From contig CAVTSX010000009.1 of assembly GCA_963737425.1 (NCBI GenBank), positions 1,364,001 to 1,428,000 on the forward strand: a stretch of DNA of 64,000 nucleotides, in the 5' to 3' direction. A model generated the notes under the pieces. That model searched no databases, had not been told where the DNA came from, and was given only the letters and a program-made list of their open reading frames with translations. Shown here one piece after another: positions 35,394 to 44,638 of this stretch. This stretch comes from DASXRA01 sp963737425 (GTDB lineage: Bacteria > Actinomycetota > Actinomycetes > Mycobacteriales > Jatrophihabitantaceae). A program made the translations under genes and the position numbers. Positions within the stretch are counted from its first letter, which is position 1, and each line of letters starts with the position of its first letter.

Positions 35394-36661
35394 GCTGCTG
35401 GCTCCTCACTGGGCACGGCCGCTTCCCGGCCGAGCAGGTGGGCGACGACCGCCGCGGCGTCGTGCCGGGCGCCGTGGATGAACCCGGAGTCGCGCCGGTG
35501 CTGGAACCGTTGGCCGACCACATACACGCCCGGCGCAGCCGTGACGCCGCGGTACTGCTCGATGCTTCCGTCCGGTGCAGTTATCGGCAGCCGAAGCCAG
35601 GGATGGTGCGGCCGGTAGCCGGTGGCGAGCAGGACGGTGCCGATCCCTTCGGCCCGCAGGTCCAGCTGCGAAGGGGCGGACGGAATGTCGACGGCGCTGG
35701 GTCGCATCGACGGCCACACCTCGCGGCCGAGCCCGACGCGCTCGACATGATCGTCGACGACGTCGAGAAAGCGGTGCATCCGCCGGTCTGCGACCGCGAC
35801 CGTGTCCGGGAGGTCATCGCGGAATGTGGCCCGGCCGGCCGTGAGCCGCTCGAGCCGCCCGGTGAGCCGGACGCCGCTCGACTGCAGCGCGGCCAGGTCC
35901 AGATCTTGGCTGAACAGCTCCGGGTCGTTGCGACCGACGAGCTGCATGGACGTCTCCTGCCGCGCCGCCGAAACGTCCGGTACGTCGTCGATCGTGCGGG
36001 AAAGGCGCTCGGTGCTCGAGAGCCACCAGAAGATGTCCATTCCGCGGTAACGGCGGGGCATCCTGGTATGGCGCCCAACGGCGAGGACGACCGGACGGCC
36101 CGCCCGGGCAAGCTCATCGGCGATCTGTACTCCCGAAGCCGAAGCGCCCACCACAAGCACGCCACCGGACGGCAGCTGCGCGGGATTGCGGTACTGCGCC
36201 GACGTGATCACCTCGGCGCCGCCGGCGGTTAGAGCGGGCGGCACGTTCGGGATGCCGTGCGGGCCGGTCGCGACCACGACATGACGCGCGCGCCAGGTCC
36301 CTTGGTCGGTGACGACCAGATACCTGTGACCGGATGCTCGCGGCGCGCGGGACACCTCCTCGACGTTCGCCGACTCGATGACCGGTGCGTCGAACGACGC
36401 GACGTAGCGATCGAGCAGTCGCACGAAACCGCCGGCGCTCAGGTATGCGTCCGGCGCGGGCGGGCGGTATTCCCAGCCGGGCAGGCGGTTCATCCAGTTC
36501 GGAGTCAGCAGGTGCAGGGAGTCCCAGCGCTCGGTGCGCCAGCGCTCGCCCACCCGGCCGCGTTCCAGGACGACGTGCTCGTGCCCGGTGGCGGCGAGCA
36601 GCCGGCTCACGGCCAGCCCGGCGTGACCGGCGCCCACGACGACGGTGTCTATGTAGGTCAT
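35390..36661 (-). CDS. FMO-like flavin monooxygenase / NAD(P)-binding protein
   Basis: 423 residues. FAD motif VVVGAGHAGLAVSRLL, an LERGRVGERWRTERWDSL region typical of CzcO/FMO-type proteins, and a second Rossmann motif GVLVVGASASGVQIADEL for NADPH. The catalytic histidine/FATGY equivalent is visible as GTVLLATGYRPHHPW. Overlaps the next flavoprotein by four bases (ATGA). Probably oxidises a small molecule or siderophore-like substrate; function is inferred from the family. Confidence 0.88.
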   Translation of the reverse strand: MTYIDTVVVGAGHAGLAVSRLLAATGHEHVVLERGRVGERWRTERWDSLHLLTPNWMNRLPGWEYRPPAPDAYLSAGGFVRLLDRYVASFDAPVIESANVEEVSRAPRASGHRYLVVTDQGTWRARHVVVATGPHGIPNVPPALTAGGAEVITSAQYRNPAQLPSGGVLVVGASASGVQIADELARAGRPVVLAVGRHTRMPRRYRGMDIFWWLSSTERLSRTIDDVPDVSAARQETSMQLVGRNDPELFSQDLDLAALQSSGVRLTGRLERLTAGRATFRDDLPDTVAVADRRMHRFLDVVDDHVERVGLGREVWPSMRPSAVDIPSAPSQLDLRAEGIGTVLLATGYRPHHPWLRLPITAPDGSIEQYRGVTAAPGVYVVGQRFQHRRDSGFIHGARHDAAAVVAHLLGREAAVPSEEPAA

Positions 36662-36693
36662 GACGCTTTCTCGATTCAGACGGGGTGTTCAGT

Positions 36694-36717
36694 GCCGGCC
36701 GGCGCTGATGGGCCGGC
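36694..36717 (-). terminator. Possible terminator after the OsmC gene
   Basis: A 7-bp GC stem GCCGGCC / GGCCGGC with a 10-base loop lies 27 bases beyond the OsmC stop codon, and is followed by the FMO-like gene on the same strand. No U-tract. Confidence 0.45.
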
Positions 36718-36743
36718 CGGCCCTGAAGCGGGTGGGCCCGGGA

Positions 36744-37316
36744 TCAGCCGGTGACCACGTCGATGACGACGGGCGTCGGATTGGTGAGCGCGTCGTAGAC
36801 GGCCGAGCGGTTGCGGGACTGCTCGACGATGCCGCGCAGCGTCGCGTCGTCGGCGTCACCCTCGATGTGAAAGGTGACCTTGATCTGCTGGTAGCCGTTG
36901 CGGACCGACCCGTCGGACAACCCGAGAAGACCAAGCAGGTCGACGTCACCCTCGACGGTCGAGGTGACCTTGGTCAGGTCCACCTTGCGCGCAGCGGCGA
37001 TGTTGGCAATGCCGGCGGTCAGGCAGGCGGCGATGGCGTGCAGCAGGAACTCGGCGGGGGTCGGGGCGTTGTCGTTGCCGACGAGCACGCTCGGGTGGTC
37101 GGCGTCGATGACGGCTACGTGCTTGTGCTCCATCTCCTGCATGGCGCCGTAGAAGCCGTGGATCGTCGACTGGCTGTGGGTCCCGTTCACCCAGGTGTTG
37201 CTGGCGCGGAACTGGAATTTGGCGATCTCGTTCTGGCCCTTGACGGCGTCGAGGGTGGCGAACAGCGTCGCGGTGTCCACTCCGTTGCGGTTCGCACTCT
37301 GTGCGGTGGCGGTCAT
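36744..37316 (-). CDS. OsmC-family protein
   Basis: 190 residues from the ATG at 37316. Residues 80-125 show GNDNAPTPAEFLLHAIAACLTAGIANIAAARK, which contains the OsmC C-terminal cysteine position (AACLTAG). Only one clear redox cysteine is seen, so peroxidase activity typical of OsmC/Ohr is uncertain. Cytoplasmic. It is divergent from the drug exporter at 37504 and shares its control region. Confidence 0.85.
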   Translation of the reverse strand: MTATAQSANRNGVDTATLFATLDAVKGQNEIAKFQFRASNTWVNGTHSQSTIHGFYGAMQEMEHKHVAVIDADHPSVLVGNDNAPTPAEFLLHAIAACLTAGIANIAAARKVDLTKVTSTVEGDVDLLGLLGLSDGSVRNGYQQIKVTFHIEGDADDATLRGIVEQSRNRSAVYDALTNPTPVVIDVVTG

Positions 37317-37462
37317 GCGTCCTCCATGGTTCGTGCCGCCTTTCCGGCGACGACGTGTGATGGCGAGGACGCTAGGAACACCGTCTTCCTCCGGCCTTCC
37401 CTCGGCTTCCCGCGGGCCATGACGCGGAGAAGGTGTCGGGAAGGCCGGCCGGTCAGCCTCTG

Positions 37463-37477
37463 CGGAACCAAGTTCCG
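37463..37477. promoter_or_regulatory. Candidate operator between OsmC and MFS genes
   Basis: Perfect inverted repeat CGGAAC-CAA-GTTCCG, 27 bases before the exporter ATG and within the 187-base divergent region. This spacing and symmetry are typical of a small dimeric repressor such as a TetR or MarR protein. No such regulator gene is adjacent. Confidence 0.55.
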
Positions 37478-37503
37478 ACACCCCAGACACCAGTGAGGCA
37501 GAC

Positions 37504-39057
37504 ATGCGCACCAACCGCACCGAGCACGCAATTCGGCCACGCAGCGACCAGCAGCGGATGACCGGCGAAACCCTCGCACAGCACGAGGTCGACATCGGGT
37601 CCGACCGTCGGCGTTGGCTCGCCCTGGCGGTGATCGTGGCCGCGCAGTTCATGGTTGTTCTCGACGTCGCGATCGTGAACGTGGCTCTGCCGTCGATCAA
37701 GACCGATCTCAACTTCTCCCAGGAGAGCCTGCAGTGGGTGATCACCGCCTACTCGATCTTCTTCGGCGGCGTGCTGCTGCTCGGTGGCCGGTTGGCCGAT
37801 CTGCTCGGCCGGCGGCGAATGTTCATGGCGGGCCTGCTGCTGTTCACGCTCAGCTCGTTACTCGACGGGCTGTCCTGGTCCGAGGGCTCGCTGATCACAT
37901 TCCGGTCGTTGCAGGGACTCGGCGCGGCGCTGCTCTCCCCCGCGGCACTGTCGATTCTGACCACCACGTTCCGCGAGGGTCGCGAGCGCAACGTCGCGCT
38001 CGGCATCTGGGGCGCCGCATCGGGAAGCGGCGGCGCGGCCGGAGTGCTACTCGGCGGCGCGCTGACCAGCGCCTTCAGCTGGTCATGGATCTTCTTCATC
38101 AATGTGCCGGCCGGCGTGCTGGTACTGGCCGTGAGCCCGTGGCTGCTCCGCGAAAGTCGCGCCGCGCTCGAGCATCGCCACTTCGACTTCGCTGGCGCGG
38201 CATCGATCACCGGTGGGCTGATGCTGCTCGTCTACGCGATGACCCGCGCAACCCAGCACGGCTGGGGAACGAGCGAGACGATCGGTCTGCTGGCCGCATC
38301 CGTAGCGCTCATCGTCGCCTTCCTGTTGATCGAGGTCCGGTCGAAGGCGCCACTGCTGCCGATGCGGATATTCCGCCTGCGGACACTCACCGCCTCGAAC
38401 CTCAGCGGCCTGCTTATGGGCGCGGCAATGTTCTCGCAGTTCTTCCTGCTCACCCTCTATATGCAGCAGGTGCTGCATTACTCCGCCCTCAAGACCGGCG
38501 TCGCCTACATCGCCCTGACTCTCACCATCATCAGCGTCTCGGCCCTCGCCCAGGCCCTGGTGACCCGAGTGGGGGTTCGCCTGATCCTTCCTACGGGGCT
38601 GGCCATATCTGCCGTTGCCCTGCTCCTGTTCGCGCGGCTGCCCGTGCACGGCCAGTACCTCCCCGACCTCTTGCCTGCCTTCCTGCTCAGCGGCATCGGC
38701 TTGGCGCTGGCGTTCGTGCCGATGTCGATCGGTGGTCTCACCGGAGTTCGGCCGGCCGACGCCGGTGTCGCATCCGGCCTGATCAACACCAGCCAGCAGA
38801 TCGGCGGCGCGATCGGAGTCGCCGCGGTGACCACGGTCGCGACCACCTTCACCAGTCGCTTCGTCGCGGCACACCCCGGCACTGCCCCGTTCGCCGGTGC
38901 GGCGCTGACACACGGCTTCCAGATCGCCTTCTATGTGCTCGCCGCGCTGGCCGCGCTCGGAGCACTTCTTGCAGCATTGCTCGTCGAGTCGAAGGCGTCC
39001 ACGTCTGACGTGCAGGCGGTCGAGCACGACACGCTCGCGATGCAGGCAGCAGCCTGA
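37504..39057 (+). CDS. DHA2-type MFS drug exporter (14 transmembrane segments)
   Basis: 517 residues with about 14 hydrophobic segments. Motif A (GGRLADLLGRRRMFMAGLL), motif B (RSLQGLGAALLSPAALSILTT) and motif C (GAASGSGGAAGVLLGGALTS) mark it as an EmrB/QacA-like drug:H+ antiporter. The start at 37504 is the first ATG. Substrate unknown; it may protect against a product of the neighbouring flavoenzymes. A possible repressor site lies upstream. Confidence 0.93.
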   Translation: MRTNRTEHAIRPRSDQQRMTGETLAQHEVDIGSDRRRWLALAVIVAAQFMVVLDVAIVNVALPSIKTDLNFSQESLQWVITAYSIFFGGVLLLGGRLADLLGRRRMFMAGLLLFTLSSLLDGLSWSEGSLITFRSLQGLGAALLSPAALSILTTTFREGRERNVALGIWGAASGSGGAAGVLLGGALTSAFSWSWIFFINVPAGVLVLAVSPWLLRESRAALEHRHFDFAGAASITGGLMLLVYAMTRATQHGWGTSETIGLLAASVALIVAFLLIEVRSKAPLLPMRIFRLRTLTASNLSGLLMGAAMFSQFFLLTLYMQQVLHYSALKTGVAYIALTLTIISVSALAQALVTRVGVRLILPTGLAISAVALLLFARLPVHGQYLPDLLPAFLLSGIGLALAFVPMSIGGLTGVRPADAGVASGLINTSQQIGGAIGVAAVTTVATTFTSRFVAAHPGTAPFAGAALTHGFQIAFYVLAALAALGALLAALLVESKASTSDVQAVEHDTLAMQAAA

Positions 39058-39071
39058 CCGCGGCCGCCCGG

Positions 39072-39105
39072 GCCGGGTCCGCACACTCCCCTATGAGGAC
39101 CCGGC
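39072..39105. terminator. Bidirectional hairpin terminator
   Basis: Perfect 9-bp stem GCCGGGTCC / GGACCCGGC with a 16-base loop lies between the convergent MFS exporter and MaoC genes (stops at 39057 and 39112), where it could end both transcripts. Confidence 0.72.
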
Positions 39106-39111
39106 GCGGGC

Positions 39112-39555
39112 TCAGGCTTGGCCGGGCGCCGGAAGGGCCATCGTGTAACAGACGGCGGTGCCTTCCAGGGCTACCGTCCCGTCGTCACGAGTGACTGTGG
39201 TCTTGATCTCGGTGATCGGCTTGTCCTGCCGCACCTCGGCGATCTCGACCCGGCCGGTAATGCTGTCGCCCGGCCGCACCGGTGCCTTGAAGTCCCAGTT
39301 CACGTTGAGGAAAACCGTTCCGGGACCGGGCAGCTTCTCGGCGACGACGGCATTCAGGATGGCGCTCGTGACGCCACCCTGGACGACGATCTCGCCGAAC
39401 CGGGTGCTGCTCGCGGCTTCGAGGTCGTAGTGCAGTGGATTGCGGTCGCCGCTGATGTCGGTGAACCGCTCGATGTCGGCGGACTGCACGGTACGGGTGA
39501 GCTCGGCGGTAGCTCCCATGGCAGGAGCGCCGTTCGGCCAGACTGGCGTGGTCAT
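39112..39555 (-). CDS. MaoC-like hotdog dehydratase
   Basis: 147 residues. The conserved hydratase pattern is visible: RFTDISGDRNPLHYDLEAA, with the catalytic D-x-x-x-x-H pair, and FGEIVVQGGVTSAI. This is the core of (R)-specific enoyl-CoA hydratases; here it is short and single-domain. It overlaps the preceding MFS gene by four bases (ATGA), so they form an operon. Acyl substrate unknown. Confidence 0.85.
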   Translation of the reverse strand: MTTPVWPNGAPAMGATAELTRTVQSADIERFTDISGDRNPLHYDLEAASSTRFGEIVVQGGVTSAILNAVVAEKLPGPGTVFLNVNWDFKAPVRPGDSITGRVEIAEVRQDKPITEIKTTVTRDDGTVALEGTAVCYTMALPAPGQA

Positions 39556-40793
39556 TGTGTTGCCTCCAACGGCGTAGGTTGCGTCGCGGGCGAGGTGTCG
39601 TCACGAGTGGTGGCGCTGCCAAAGGTGCGCATGGCGATTACGCCGATGAAGGGGCCGGGAACGAGAAGGAGGAATGCGTACCGCCAGCCCACAGCATCCG
39701 CGAGCACCGGTACGAGCTGAATGGTGACCACGGTCAGCAGGAAGCCGATCGCCGTCTGCGCGGTCAGGGCGGTGCCGACGTAGCGCCGATCCGCGACCTC
39801 GCTGAGCGATGCGGAGAAGACGCCGGAGTCGGCGATGACGGCGGCGCCCCAGATCACCGTCAGGACCAAGACCCACCCGGGAGCGGCGCCGAAGGCCAGC
39901 GGCGACGCCAGGCAGCACGTACCGCTGACGGCAAGAGCCGCGACCGCGGCGCGCGATCGCCCGTAGTGGTCGGCGATCCATCCGCCGAGCAGGCAACCGG
40001 CGACGCCGGCGAGGCCGATGCTGACGAACGCGGTGACGTCGACCGACGTGTGCCCGTTTCCGCCCGCGCGGGCGGCATTGCTGGCGATCAGGTAGGACGG
40101 CAGCCAGGTCCACAGGGCGTAGAGCTCCCACATGTGGCCGAAGTAGCCGAGGTTGACCAGGCGGGGGCGGCGCTGGGCGAACATGGTCAGGGCGTATCGC
40201 GGATGCGGCAGCGATGGGCCGGCAGTGTGCAACTGATGCCCGGGTCGTACGGCCGCCGCGGCGACGACGGCGCCGACAGCGCCGATGGCGGCGGCTGTGA
40301 ACATGACGCCCCGCCACGGCAGATCACCGAGCCCGCCGATCAGGTGGGGCAGGGCCGAGCCGAGGGTGAGTGCGCCGATAAGGACGCCGAAGGCTCGACC
40401 GCGGCGCGCGGACTCGGACCAGGACGCCGTCAGCTTCATGCCGACCGGGTAGACCCCGGCGAGGAACAGGCCGGTGGCGAAACGCAATGCAATAGCGCCG
40501 GCCAGGTTGGTGGCGGTGGCCGCGAACACTGCTGTGCAGACGGCCGCAGCGAGCGCGCACGCAGCCATCAGCCGATGCGGCGCAAGCCGATCGGGCAGGT
40601 TGAATCCGGTGGAGGTCACCGCCCCGACGACGAAGCCCAACTGGACCGAGGCCGTCAGCCACACCGCGGCCGTGGCGCTGATTGACCATTCGACGCGCAG
40701 TGCTGGGACCACCGCCGAAGCCGAGAACCACACGGTGAGACTGAGCACTTGGACCAAGGCGATCAACGCACGCTGAACCGGCGGACGGTGCAT
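39552..40793 (-). CDS. MFS transporter (12-TM)
   Basis: 413 residues with about 12 hydrophobic segments and the RFATGLFLAGVYPVGMKL and GGWIADHYGRSRAAV motifs of the major facilitator superfamily. Resembles the cyanate/anion or sugar-acid type of MFS. It precedes MaoC in a two-gene operon. Substrate unknown, though the pairing with a hydratase suggests uptake or export of an organic acid. Confidence 0.88.
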   Translation of the reverse strand: MHRPPVQRALIALVQVLSLTVWFSASAVVPALRVEWSISATAAVWLTASVQLGFVVGAVTSTGFNLPDRLAPHRLMAACALAAAVCTAVFAATATNLAGAIALRFATGLFLAGVYPVGMKLTASWSESARRGRAFGVLIGALTLGSALPHLIGGLGDLPWRGVMFTAAAIGAVGAVVAAAAVRPGHQLHTAGPSLPHPRYALTMFAQRRPRLVNLGYFGHMWELYALWTWLPSYLIASNAARAGGNGHTSVDVTAFVSIGLAGVAGCLLGGWIADHYGRSRAAVAALAVSGTCCLASPLAFGAAPGWVLVLTVIWGAAVIADSGVFSASLSEVADRRYVGTALTAQTAIGFLLTVVTIQLVPVLADAVGWRYAFLLLVPGPFIGVIAMRTFGSATTRDDTSPATQPTPLEATQ

Positions 40794-41150
40794 CAGACGG
40801 AGGCCGGTTCGGTCGACGGGAACAGCGGGGTCGCTACCCGCGATAAGGGCGGCTCATATTCCGACGGGCGGCCCCGGCCGATCGACATAAGCGGATCCGC
40901 TGCGTGGTGAGATTCGACAAGATCACCCCCGACACGTCGGCGCTGCCGCACCAGCTGAACCAACAGTCCAGCCCGCCTCCTCGTAGCAGAGTAGACGTCG
41001 CGCGTCCCTGCCTGACCGCTGAACGCGTCCGATTCGCGACTCGAGCGGTGACTGCCCATAAGGTCCCCCTTACGGCGGTGCAGATCCGTGCGGAGGCGGG
41101 CGCGGGGCTGTGGAATCTGGGCAGACGAACGCACGCCGTCAGAGGTCGCG
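40794..41150. other. Intergenic region without supported gene
   Basis: Short open frames here are arginine-rich and resemble nothing I know. No terminator, repeat or RNA gene was found in this 357-base stretch between the MFS gene and a broken acetyltransferase. Confidence 0.5.
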
Positions 41151-41740
41151 TTAGCGGGCCAGACGCATGACCGGGCGAGAGGCGAAGGTACGCCCGATCT
41201 CGGCGAAACCGGCCGCGATGAACATCGCCATGGTGCCGGTGAAGACTGCCGAAGGGGACGCCCGCCCGCTCTTCAACGCCTGAACGTCGACAGGATGCCC
41301 TTCGACGCACGTCGCGCCGTGCGCGAAGGCGAACTCGGCAGCGGCCCGCAGCAGGCTCGCGCCGACACCACCCCTCGGGTCTGCGATGCGACGGCAAAGC
41401 ACGTGATCCACCAGGCACCCGGATCCGGATCCAGCAGGCGAGCCAACGCACGGTTTCCTCGGACTCCAGGGAACGCATCGCGCGGCCCGACCCGCGTCCA
41501 CCCCACCGGACGGTCGCCGACGTAAGCGATCAGACCAGGCGGAACATCGGCGTTAACCAGCTCGCCATAGAGAGCGGCACGGTTGTCGCGTTCCTCGCGC
41601 GGGAGGTGCGCCTGCTCCGACGGCGGCTCGAGGAATCGCCTGCACCAACACCACGCCGAATCACTACCGCGACGGCCGAACACCGCGGCAACGTCGTCCC
41701 ACTCGCGCAACGTCACCGGGCGGATGTCAGGCGCGGACAT
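41151..41740 (-). pseudogene. GNAT acetyltransferase broken by a frameshift
   Basis: The N-terminal part (from the ATG at 41740) has the GNAT-like RPVTLREWDDVAAVFGRRG and GAWWITCFAVASQTRG, then shifts into a nonsense frame. Another frame continues with the true C-terminal half: VGASLLRAAAEFAFAHGATCVEGHPVD and FTGTMAMFIAAGFAEIGRT, ending at 41151. The break is in the GGGGTGGTG run near 41367-41380. Joined, it is a ~190-residue acetyltransferase of the kind that modifies small amines. Either an indel or a base-call error. Confidence 0.72.
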
Positions 41741-41763
41741 GACACCGAAGCTAGTGGTGACCT

Positions 41764-42761
41764 CTAGATGGTTGATTCCGTGAAGCTTGTGTCAGTGGTC
41801 GTAGGCGATCAGGGATCTTTTCGTGGTGAGGCCGAGGGTCCAGTTGTGCCAGATTCCGGTGGCCATGGCCAGGATTCGTTGGGCGACACGGGTGCCGACG
41901 CCGGTCAGGGTTCGGCCGCCGTGGCGTTCGAGGCCGAGTTGGGATTTGAGGGTTTGGTTGACCGATTCGATCCATTGCCGGATGGCGGCGAGGTTGCCGT
42001 GGCGGTAGGTCTCATCGCGTCGGTCGGGGCGTAGCAGGCGAAGTCGCATCGCTTTGGTGAGCTGGTGAAACTCACGCCCGGCGAAGCCTTTGTCGGCCAA
42101 CAAGATCTGTCCATCGCGGATGAGGTGATGCTCGTGATCGAGCAGCGCGGCCAGTGCCTCGCGTTCGCCGATCTTGGGGTGGGCCAGACACCACATCAGC
42201 GGCATCCCGTCCCCGGCGCAGACCAGGTAGAGCTTGAAGCCCCAGTAGTAGCGGGAGTGGCTGGCGCAGTACCCGTAGCCGGCGTGTCCGGCCAATGCCG
42301 AGCGTTTGACCGTCTCGCGTGAGGCCGCGCAGGGCACCGGGGTGGCGTCAGTGATCCACAGGTCGTCGAAGAACGACGGCGCGCGCTCGGCGATGACCCG
42401 GATCGCGGTGCACAGCAGGGGCAGCGCGGCTTTGAGCCGCTTGTGATACCCGGACTGTGTCGGCACGTACGGGAACATCGCACGCAACACCGGATCGGTG
42501 CGCAGATGACGAACCCAGCGCCGTTCGGAGTTGAAACCCAGCAGCACCTGCGCCACCGCCAGACAGACCAACTCACTGTCACTGAGTCGTGGTCTGCGCC
42601 CACGACCACGACGAGTCGGCACGACATGATCATCGATCAGCACATACAGTTCGGTCAGGAGGGTGTCCAGTTCTCTTCTCACAAATTGATCTTGGACACC
42701 CTCTCCCTATACCCCGAACAACGACACACCACATCTGAGCTTCACGGAATCAACCATCTAG
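41764..42761. mobile_element. IS982-like insertion sequence
   Basis: Perfect 23-bp inverted repeats (CTAGATGGTTGATTCCGTGA... at 41764-41786 and its mirror at 42739-42761) frame a single transposase gene. CTAG at both edges may include the target duplication; outside it no clear duplication is seen. It has landed only 8 bases past the stop codon of a serine hydrolase gene, without breaking it. Confidence 0.9.
41792..42682 (-). CDS. IS982-family-like transposase
   Basis: 296 residues with DDE candidates D112 (WITDATPVPC), D197 (LLADKGFAG) and E239 (QWIESVNQTLK). The N-terminal LYVLIDDHV and RRPRLSDSELVCLAV are typical of IS982, but related IS5-type elements also use CTAG targets, so the family is given as IS982-like. 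The gene is intact, so the element may be active. Confidence 0.82.
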   Translation of the reverse strand: MRRELDTLLTELYVLIDDHVVPTRRGRGRRPRLSDSELVCLAVAQVLLGFNSERRWVRHLRTDPVLRAMFPYVPTQSGYHKRLKAALPLLCTAIRVIAERAPSFFDDLWITDATPVPCAASRETVKRSALAGHAGYGYCASHSRYYWGFKLYLVCAGDGMPLMWCLAHPKIGEREALAALLDHEHHLIRDGQILLADKGFAGREFHQLTKAMRLRLLRPDRRDETYRHGNLAAIRQWIESVNQTLKSQLGLERHGGRTLTGVGTRVAQRILAMATGIWHNWTLGLTTKRSLIAYDH

Positions 42762-42769
42762 CGGGTCGG

Positions 42770-43933
42770 CTACTGCCGCGCGCCGATTGCCCCGGCCTGG
42801 CCACAGAATGCGGTTTCGGTCAGCCGCTGGACGTCGGCGCGGACGGTCGGGTTGTTCGGGCTGTAGTCGAGCCCGAAGTCGTTCCAGACGATCACGACCT
42901 GCCGGGACGCATCCGGGCTGGTGTAGGTCCAGGTCTTGAATCCGCCGGGATAGCCGCCGTCGTGGCCCCACGCCGTTCCGCACGGAAGCTGGAAGCGGTA
43001 AATGCCCAGGCCGTACCGCGGCTGGTAGAAGACCGTCGGGTCGTCGACCGGAATCACGTTCTGCATCTCGCGCAGTTGCGCCGGCGGCAACAACCGACCG
43101 GAAATCAACGCCTGGTAGAACCGGGCTGTGTCGTCCACAGTGGACGTGATCGCGCCCGCGGCCCACGCCCCGGACGGGTTCACCGTGGTTGTGACGTCGC
43201 CGAACTGGCCCCAATAGCCGTGCGCGTACGGTCTCCGCATGGCCGGGTCGTCGATCGGGAACGAGGTGTCCCGTAGCCGCAACGGGCCGAAGATGCGCCG
43301 CTCCAGCTCGGCGTCGAGGCGGTGTCCGGTCGCCTTCTCGATGATCATGCCGAGCAGAACGTAGTTGGTGTTGGAGTAATACCAGCCAGAGATCGGCGGG
43401 CCCTGTGCCAGCGCCGCATCGACGAGCTCCTGCGGTTGCCACACCCGTTCCAACTGCCCGATGTCGGTGATTCCCTCGACGTAGTCGTGTAGCCCGCTGG
43501 TCTGCTGCAGCAACTCTCGCACGGTGATCCTCGTCGGGTCATAGCCGTGGCCGTGCACTGATCCGGGCAGCCACTTCTCGACCGAGTCGTTGAGCAAGAT
43601 GCGGTGCTCGGCCACGAGTTGGAGTACCACGACCGAGACGAAGGTCTTCGTCACGCTGCCGACGTGCACCTTGTCGCGCGGGCGCATCGGCTCGCCCGGA
43701 TCGCCCGCCCGTTCCGGCTTGCGGGCCAGACCGGCCGTGACGTGGGCGACCTCCCGGCCGCGGCGAGCGTAGACGATCACACCCGGCGCGCCGTCGGCGA
43801 CGAGTTGGTTCGCCTCGGCCTGAAGGCCGGCAGGCGGACCGGAATGTGTGCCGGCGTATGCGGCCGGCACAGCGGCCGCCGCGGTCACGCCAAGCACCGC
43901 CACTGCGGCGGCGATTACGTAGAGAGGTTTCAT
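42770..43933 (-). CDS. Secreted serine hydrolase (D-Ala-D-Ala carboxypeptidase/class C type)
   Basis: 387 residues from the ATG at 43933. Signal peptide ~1-27 (IAAAVAVLGVTAAAAVPAAYA). Nucleophile motif S93-V-T-K96 (HVGSVTKTF), YxN motif in YYSNTNY, and HDGG near residue 310 in place of KTG. All parts of the penicillin-binding fold are present. Likely a periplasmic or extracellular peptidase or esterase. Its stop is followed at once by the IS982-like element, which may have removed its terminator. Confidence 0.88.
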   Translation of the reverse strand: MKPLYVIAAAVAVLGVTAAAAVPAAYAGTHSGPPAGLQAEANQLVADGAPGVIVYARRGREVAHVTAGLARKPERAGDPGEPMRPRDKVHVGSVTKTFVSVVVLQLVAEHRILLNDSVEKWLPGSVHGHGYDPTRITVRELLQQTSGLHDYVEGITDIGQLERVWQPQELVDAALAQGPPISGWYYSNTNYVLLGMIIEKATGHRLDAELERRIFGPLRLRDTSFPIDDPAMRRPYAHGYWGQFGDVTTTVNPSGAWAAGAITSTVDDTARFYQALISGRLLPPAQLREMQNVIPVDDPTVFYQPRYGLGIYRFQLPCGTAWGHDGGYPGGFKTWTYTSPDASRQVVIVWNDFGLDYSPNNPTVRADVQRLTETAFCGQAGAIGARQ

Positions 43934-44179
43934 ACGGTCCAGCCTGGCGGCCGGGCGGGCCGCGGGCGGTGGGCCGAGATCCCCAATCCGCAGTGGAGAT
44001 AGCCCTACCCCGATACTCGCCGCGAGAGCTCGCCGAACCGCCGCGGGTCGACCGTCGGTCGATGCCACGTCTGCGTTACTCGCTGAAGTTGACTCGAATC
44101 CATTCCACCTGCACGTCACCCAACGCTTCGGTGACCTCGAGCATCTCCGTAACGCATTCTTCAACTGCGGCGCGGCCGG

Positions 44180-44455
44180 GGGCGCTCGCCACGGCGCGCG
44201 GCGCCATCGTGACGATCGCCTCCGTCCTCGGTCGTTCTGGCGGAGGCGGGCCATTCCGCAGCGATGCCTACATTGCGTCCAAGGGCGGCCTGATCGCATT
44301 GACCCGAGCAATGGCCGCCGAAGGCCGAGCAACTGGCATCCGGGGGCGAACTGCATCTGTCCCGGCCTCGTGCGAACCCCAATGGCCGCCCGGGCCGAGC
44401 ACGACCCGTCAGCAGCGGCCTACGTCCGCGACCGGCAACCGCTCACCGGCGGAAG
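44180..44455 (+). pseudogene. Short-chain dehydrogenase fragment with frameshift
   Basis: The first part reads GAIVTIASVLGRSGGGGPFRSDAYIASKGGLIALTRAMAAEG, which is the catalytic Ser-Tyr-Lys core of an SDR (Y-I-A-S-K). About base 44341 a one-base loss in a G run shifts the frame; the adjacent frame then gives NCICPGLVRTPMAARAEHD and VRDRQPLTGG, the normal SDR continuation. The Rossmann N-terminus with TGxxxGxG is absent upstream, and the substrate-binding C-terminus is lost. A dead fragment. Confidence 0.7.
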
Positions 44456-44638
44456 GTCTCATCCCGGCGCGTAGCCAGGCCGTTCACTGTCCGTTGTGCG
44501 CGTTGGCGGGCTTCGAACTGACTGGTGTTGTCGGGGTGCTGGCTATGCTCGCATCGCGGCCTGCTCGCGTCGAAGTCCATACCGGATAAGGTTAATCTGG
44601 CTCGACGCGTGATCATCTGTTGCGGTAGACTCGCACGC

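Noticed and set aside
40834..41478. Open frame across the 41 kb acetyltransferase
   Set aside because: It is an alternative frame of the broken GNAT gene, rich in arginine, without motifs.
41750..42775. Longer target duplication around the IS982-like element
   Set aside because: Beyond the CTAG at each edge the flanks (CCT versus CGG side) do not match, so no additional duplication is claimed.
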